7,622 nucleotides of DNA from NCBI GenBank assembly GCA_021805625.1, contig JAJZEU010000142.1, positions 1 to 7,622 on the forward strand. The letters are read 5' to 3'. Below the pieces are notes generated by a model. That model was not told the DNA's origin and did no database searches. It saw only the letters and a program-made list of their open reading frames with translations. This document shows, one piece after another, positions 5,207-7,622 of the stretch. Origin of the DNA: Microcaldota archaeon (GTDB lineage: Archaea; Micrarchaeota; Micrarchaeia; Micrarchaeales; CABMGC01). Every line of letters begins with the position of its first letter. Position 1 is the first letter of the stretch. The position numbers and the translations under genes were made by a program.

Positions 5207-6487
5207 TTATGGTTCCAGCCTGTTCATCATCCTTGGGAAGGGTATCGCATCGCGTATGTGGTCTAGGTTAAGCATCCACTTTATCAGGCGCTCGGTGCCG
5301 AGGCCGAAGCCGCTGTGCGGTATTGAGCCGTACTTTCTTAGATCGATATACCAGTAGTAGTCTTTCTCGCTGAGCTTGAATTCCTTCATGCGCTTTATGA
5401 GCTTGTCATAATTCCATTCCCTTTCGCTGCCGCCTATGATTTCGCCATGGCCGTGCGGCGCCTGCAGGTCAGCGTTTAGTGCAAACTCCGGATCCTCTGG
5501 ATCTTCGCGCTTGTAGAATGTCGCTATCTTGAGGGGCCACTTGTAAACGAAGATTGGCTTGTTTTCCTTTTCTGTGAGGATTTTCTCGTCCTCTGTGCCG
5601 ATGTCATCAAGCCAGTCCTTGTGGGCACCGTGCTTGTTCAGATAATCCAGGGCTTCCTTGTAGGTGATGCGCTTGAAAGGCGCCTTTACGACTTCGAGGC
5701 TCTTCTTGTCTACTCCCAGCAATTCGAGCAGTTCTGCATTATCATGCGCAAGCCTCTGGCATACATACTCCACCATGTCCTCCTGCAGCTTCATGTTGTC
5801 CTCGTTGCTGTAGTAGGCTTCTTCGGCTTCGAGATGCCAGTACTCTGCTAGGTGCTTGGTTGTCCTGGACTTCTCTGCTCTGAATGATGGTATGATATCA
5901 TATACAAGCTCCAGATAAAGCTGCGAAGATTGTGTAAGATAGGCTTTCTGACCGAAGAAATCGGTCTCGAACATATCCGAGCCGCTCTCCCCTCCTGCTT
6001 TTGTAAGAACGGGCGGGGTTACCTCCCAAAAATGCCTGGAAGCGAAGAACTCCCTTAGGTACTCGAATGTAAAAGCCCTTGCTTTCATTATGTTTGCCAT
6101 TTTCTGGCTCCTTATCCAAAGGTGGCGCTTGTCGAGCAGCAACTCGGTGCTCTGGTATTCTGTAATCGGAAAAGGCTCTGATATGCTGATGTTGCTGAAG
6201 CTCTTAACCTCAAGCTCGTATCCGGTGGGGGCGCGTTTGTCCTCCTTCACAGTCCCCTTTGCGGTCACACTTGATTCTACTGTAGTGTTCTCTGCATCTC
6301 CCCATGATTTTTGATCAACATTGTCCTTCTTGATTGACATCTGCATAGTGCCGGTGCTGTCTCTCAGCACTATGAAGGTCACGCCTCCGCTTGCGCGCTT
6401 CCTGTATACCCAACCTGAAAGTGTAATCTCCTTTCCCACCAACTTCTGGGCCTCTGAGATATGTGTAAATTCCAACATAAGAGCCAT
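5207..6487 (-). CDS. asnS: Asparaginyl-tRNA synthetase, 426 aa
   Basis: A cytoplasmic class II enzyme that charges tRNA-Asn with asparagine. An N-terminal OB-fold anticodon-binding domain (about 5-105: LSGWVYRKRASGGVTFIVLRD) is followed by the catalytic core. The core carries AYLTQSSQLYLE, motif 2 at about 202-223 (FRAEKSRTTKHLAEYWHLEAE) and motif 3 at about 393-401 (GFGLGTERL). The ending HIRDAIPFPR is typical. FRAEKSRT with HLEAE fits archaeal AsnRS better than AspRS. Compared with the remembered archaeal pattern, about seven residues seem absent between QLYLE and the strand before motif 2. An upstream ATG at 6526 would add 13 residues, but the TATA box at 6507-6513 would then lie inside the coding sequence. 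The ATG at 6487 sits about 25 bp after that box, which implies a leaderless mRNA. First gene of a pair with the carbonic anhydrase-like gene. Confidence 0.95.
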   Translation of the reverse strand: MALMLEFTHISEAQKLVGKEITLSGWVYRKRASGGVTFIVLRDSTGTMQMSIKKDNVDQKSWGDAENTTVESSVTAKGTVKEDKRAPTGYELEVKSFSNISISEPFPITEYQSTELLLDKRHLWIRSQKMANIMKARAFTFEYLREFFASRHFWEVTPPVLTKAGGESGSDMFETDFFGQKAYLTQSSQLYLELVYDIIPSFRAEKSRTTKHLAEYWHLEAEEAYYSNEDNMKLQEDMVEYVCQRLAHDNAELLELLGVDKKSLEVVKAPFKRITYKEALDYLNKHGAHKDWLDDIGTEDEKILTEKENKPIFVYKWPLKIATFYKREDPEDPEFALNADLQAPHGHGEIIGGSEREWNYDKLIKRMKEFKLSEKDYYWYIDLRKYGSIPHSGFGLGTERLIKWMLNLDHIRDAIPFPRMMNRLEP

Positions 6488-6506
6488 AATACAATCCGAG
6501 TAAAAG

Positions 6507-6513
6507 TTTATAT
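6507..6513 (-). promoter_or_regulatory. TATA box for asnS operon
   Basis: On the minus strand the sequence reads GGGATATAAAC. Its centre is about 25 bp before the ATG at 6487, predicting transcription to start at or next to the start codon. This decides the asnS start against the longer frame from 6526. Confidence 0.65.
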
Positions 6514-6599
6514 CCCTATTCTGCATGCGCTGCGTATTGCAGCGCTATGTTGCCGAAACAGCTCAGAAAACCACACCATACAAAGTGTAATAGATTTTT

Positions 6600-6607
6600 C
6601 ATTATAT
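6600..6607 (+). promoter_or_regulatory. Candidate TATA box for the transglutaminase-fold gene
   Basis: CATTATAT in an AT-rich stretch lies about 26 bp before the ATG at 6630 but only 14-18 bp before the ATG at 6621. If it is the promoter, the transcript is leaderless and starts at the second ATG. No Shine-Dalgarno match is visible. Confidence 0.4.
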
Positions 6608-6629
6608 TGTTATTGCTATAATGGTCACA

Positions 6630-7214
6630 ATGGCAGAAGCAGATGAACAGCTGATCCGCAAGTACAACATGGCTTACCTAGAAGTGATAATGCGCTACAA
6701 GGACCACATAGAGGAGAATGAAACTCTTTCTGTTGCTGAGCTCCCAAAGCTTCTGGTACCAGACAACGATGACGTTGTGGCTGTCGCAAACAAGATAAAG
6801 AGCACGTTCCTTACATATAACTACGATGACAATTTCGCAGATGCAACGAAGGCTGCCTATGATTACGTAAGCAAGGAGATAATGCAGATAAACATGCCCA
6901 TGCAGTTCTGGTTCACTCCTGACCAGGTGATAAAGATTGGCGCTGGAGATACTTTCGACAAGACGGTGTTGCTCTGCAGCCTGCTCATCGCCCTTGGAGG
7001 CATATCCACAAAGATACTCGTAGCTGCGGATGATTCTGAAAGAAAGCTTGTCGTTGCTTCGGAATACAAGGGCAGAATTATAGCAATAGACATCGAGAGG
7101 GGCCTTGGAGAATACCCAAACAAGGAGGCGCTTTATGAGGCGCTAGGAATAGGGAAGAAGGAGGATATCACCGCCTACGAATTCAACGACAAGATGTACA
7201 ACGACTTGGCCTGA
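6630..7214 (+). CDS. Transglutaminase-fold protein lacking the catalytic Cys, 194 aa
   Basis: The C-terminal half follows the transglutaminase-like pattern W.P...L..G.GDC.D.A.LL.ALL.A.G. Here it reads FWFTPDQVIKIGAGDTFDKT and then LLCSLLIALGGISTKILVA, so Thr108 stands where the nucleophilic Cys is expected. In the segment where family members carry the catalytic His (H.WVEVY..G.W...D) this protein reads ASEYKGRIIAID: the final Asp is kept and no His is seen. An active peptidase or cross-linking enzyme is therefore unlikely; a binding or structural role is inferred. The N-terminal 80 residues are helical and unrecognised. No signal peptide or membrane segment is present. The start could be 6621 (adding MVT) or 6630; the promoter position favours 6630. 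It is divergent from asnS and converges on the small basic gene with 6 bp between them. Confidence 0.8.
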   Translation: MAEADEQLIRKYNMAYLEVIMRYKDHIEENETLSVAELPKLLVPDNDDVVAVANKIKSTFLTYNYDDNFADATKAAYDYVSKEIMQINMPMQFWFTPDQVIKIGAGDTFDKTVLLCSLLIALGGISTKILVAADDSERKLVVASEYKGRIIAIDIERGLGEYPNKEALYEALGIGKKEDITAYEFNDKMYNDLA

Positions 7215-7220
7215 CTGCTT

Positions 7221-7331
7221 TTATCTTCTTTTCTTGAAGCGCTTTCTGGCAAGCTTCCTGAGCCTCTTTGCCTTTTGCAGCCTGGCTGCCTTTCCCACCT
7301 TCCTCCTCTTCTTTGAAACTGTTATCTGCAT
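7221..7331 (-). CDS. Very small, extremely basic protein, 36 aa (eL41-like?)
   Basis: The frame runs from an ATG at 7331 to a TAA at 7221. After MQITVS the protein is almost entirely Lys, Arg, Ala and Leu (KKRRKVGKAARLQKAKRL, ending KRFKKRR), which would form a single positively charged helix. Such composition and length suggest an RNA-binding ribosomal peptide. Ribosomal protein eL41 is a comparable single basic helix of about 25-37 residues, but I see no diagnostic eL41 residues such as its tryptophans. A strong TATA box at 7361-7368 lies at the right distance and supports a real gene. It converges on the transglutaminase-fold gene. Confidence 0.7.
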   Translation of the reverse strand: MQITVSKKRRKVGKAARLQKAKRLRKLARKRFKKRR

Positions 7332-7360
7332 AAAAACACAAAGTAGATTTGCCGCCAACA

Positions 7361-7368
7361 ATTTATAT
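7361..7368 (-). promoter_or_regulatory. TATA box for the 36-codon basic protein gene
   Basis: The minus strand reads CCTATATAAAT, an excellent archaeal TATA box. Its centre is about 34 bp before the ATG at 7331, so the leader would be roughly 8 bases long. Confidence 0.65.
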
Positions 7369-7412
7369 AGGTTATAGCTTGCTGGTGGTGGTTTGCTTGG
7401 ATGGTCGAACTC

Positions 7413-7505
7413 CTAAAGCGTCGTTTGCCCTGGTCTTGCCAGGCTCTTGAGGTGGGTTTCGAGCAACATATAGCTAAGCCTTTTGAGCAGAATGTCGTGC
7501 GGCAT
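7413..7505 (-). CDS. Possible small protein, 30 aa
   Basis: The frame runs from ATG at 7505 to TAG at 7413 and encodes MPHDILLKRLSYMLLETHLK followed by a short tail. It uses codons like its neighbours (AGG, AGC, CTC, CTT). A TATA-like TTTATAAAC on the minus strand (7543-7551) lies about 40 bp upstream, and AGAAGAAGAAAAG precedes the ATG without a clear Shine-Dalgarno. No family recognised. A small RNA or untranslated spacer is an alternative; a 5-bp hairpin (CCTGG/CCAGG, 7430-7444) falls inside it. Confidence 0.3.
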   Translation of the reverse strand: MPHDILLKRLSYMLLETHLKSLARPGQTTL

Positions 7506-7542
7506 CTTTTCTTCTTCTGAAAGAATCTCGTATCGCACCGTT

Positions 7543-7551
7543 TATAAACTT
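7543..7551 (-). promoter_or_regulatory. TATA-like element downstream of the edge gene
   Basis: GTTTATAAAC reads as a near-perfect palindrome and a good TATA box on the minus strand. It directly follows the stop of the gene at the window edge, so whatever is transcribed from 7520 to 7380 is probably a separate unit. Confidence 0.45.
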
Positions 7552-7622
7552 TAGAACCACTTGCTTATGCTCTTCTGGCCCGCCTTCTGCTTTGCTTCAG
7601 ACAGCCTGTCTGCGAACTTTCC
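7551..7622 (-). CDS. C-terminal 23 codons of a protein, cut by window edge
   Basis: The minus strand is open from the window end to a TAA at 7551-7553, encoding GKFADRLSEAKQKAGQKSIS and KWF. It is a charged, helical tail. Too little is present to identify the family. Orientation and codon choice (AAG, GCA, CTG, AGC) match the neighbouring minus-strand genes. Confidence 0.55.
   Translation of the reverse strand, partial: GKFADRLSEAKQKAGQKSISKWF

Noticed and set aside
4472..5357. Plus-strand ORFs opposite the carbonic anhydrase-like gene and the end of asnS
   Set aside because: Shadows of genes with clear motifs; the hydrophobic translation is typical of antisense frames.
6488..6526. Thirteen-residue N-terminal extension of AsnRS
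   Set aside because: It contains the TATA box, and homologues begin near the downstream Met.

Overview
The window looks like a piece of an archaeal chromosome, probably from a small-genome DPANN-type lineage such as Micrarchaeota/ARMAN. That lineage guess is inference. Evidence for an archaeon: a 23S rRNA 3' part with the archaeal/eukaryotic signature (G at the E. coli 2058 equivalent), TTTATA-type TATA boxes about 25 bp before start codons, GTGAT-type Shine-Dalgarno matches, probable leaderless starts, and an archaeal-type asparaginyl-tRNA synthetase.

Layout. Positions 1-1304 hold the 3' part of a 23S rRNA gene (domains IV to VI). Its helices are intact, but several bases that are almost universally fixed differ: the P loop, the peptidyl-transferase ring, helix 69 and the sarcin-ricin loop. 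A T-run, a small hairpin and a TATA box follow. From 1445 to 4460 lies an accessory block. It contains a 90-codon gene of unknown function and a 770-codon gene with N-terminal ankyrin-like repeats and an unnamed C-terminal domain. It also contains a minus-strand remnant resembling the G1 (Walker A) region of a dynamin-family GTPase, and a second, truncated copy of the 3' end of the 90-codon gene. The two copies form an 86-bp direct repeat around the block, as expected for an element inserted at the 3' end of a gene or for a segmental duplication.

From 4501 to 6487 on the minus strand is a compact pair, asnS followed after 13 bp by a beta-class carbonic anhydrase-like gene. Divergent from asnS is a gene for a transglutaminase-fold protein (6630-7214) whose catalytic Cys position appears to be Thr. 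Converging on it is a 36-codon, extremely basic protein gene (7331-7221, minus) with its own TATA box. A possible 30-codon ORF and the last 23 codons of another minus-strand gene finish the window.

Translation dominates the conserved part (23S rRNA, AsnRS, possibly a small basic ribosomal protein). The middle block looks acquired. No tRNA, 5S rRNA, CRISPR array, integrase or transposase was recognised.
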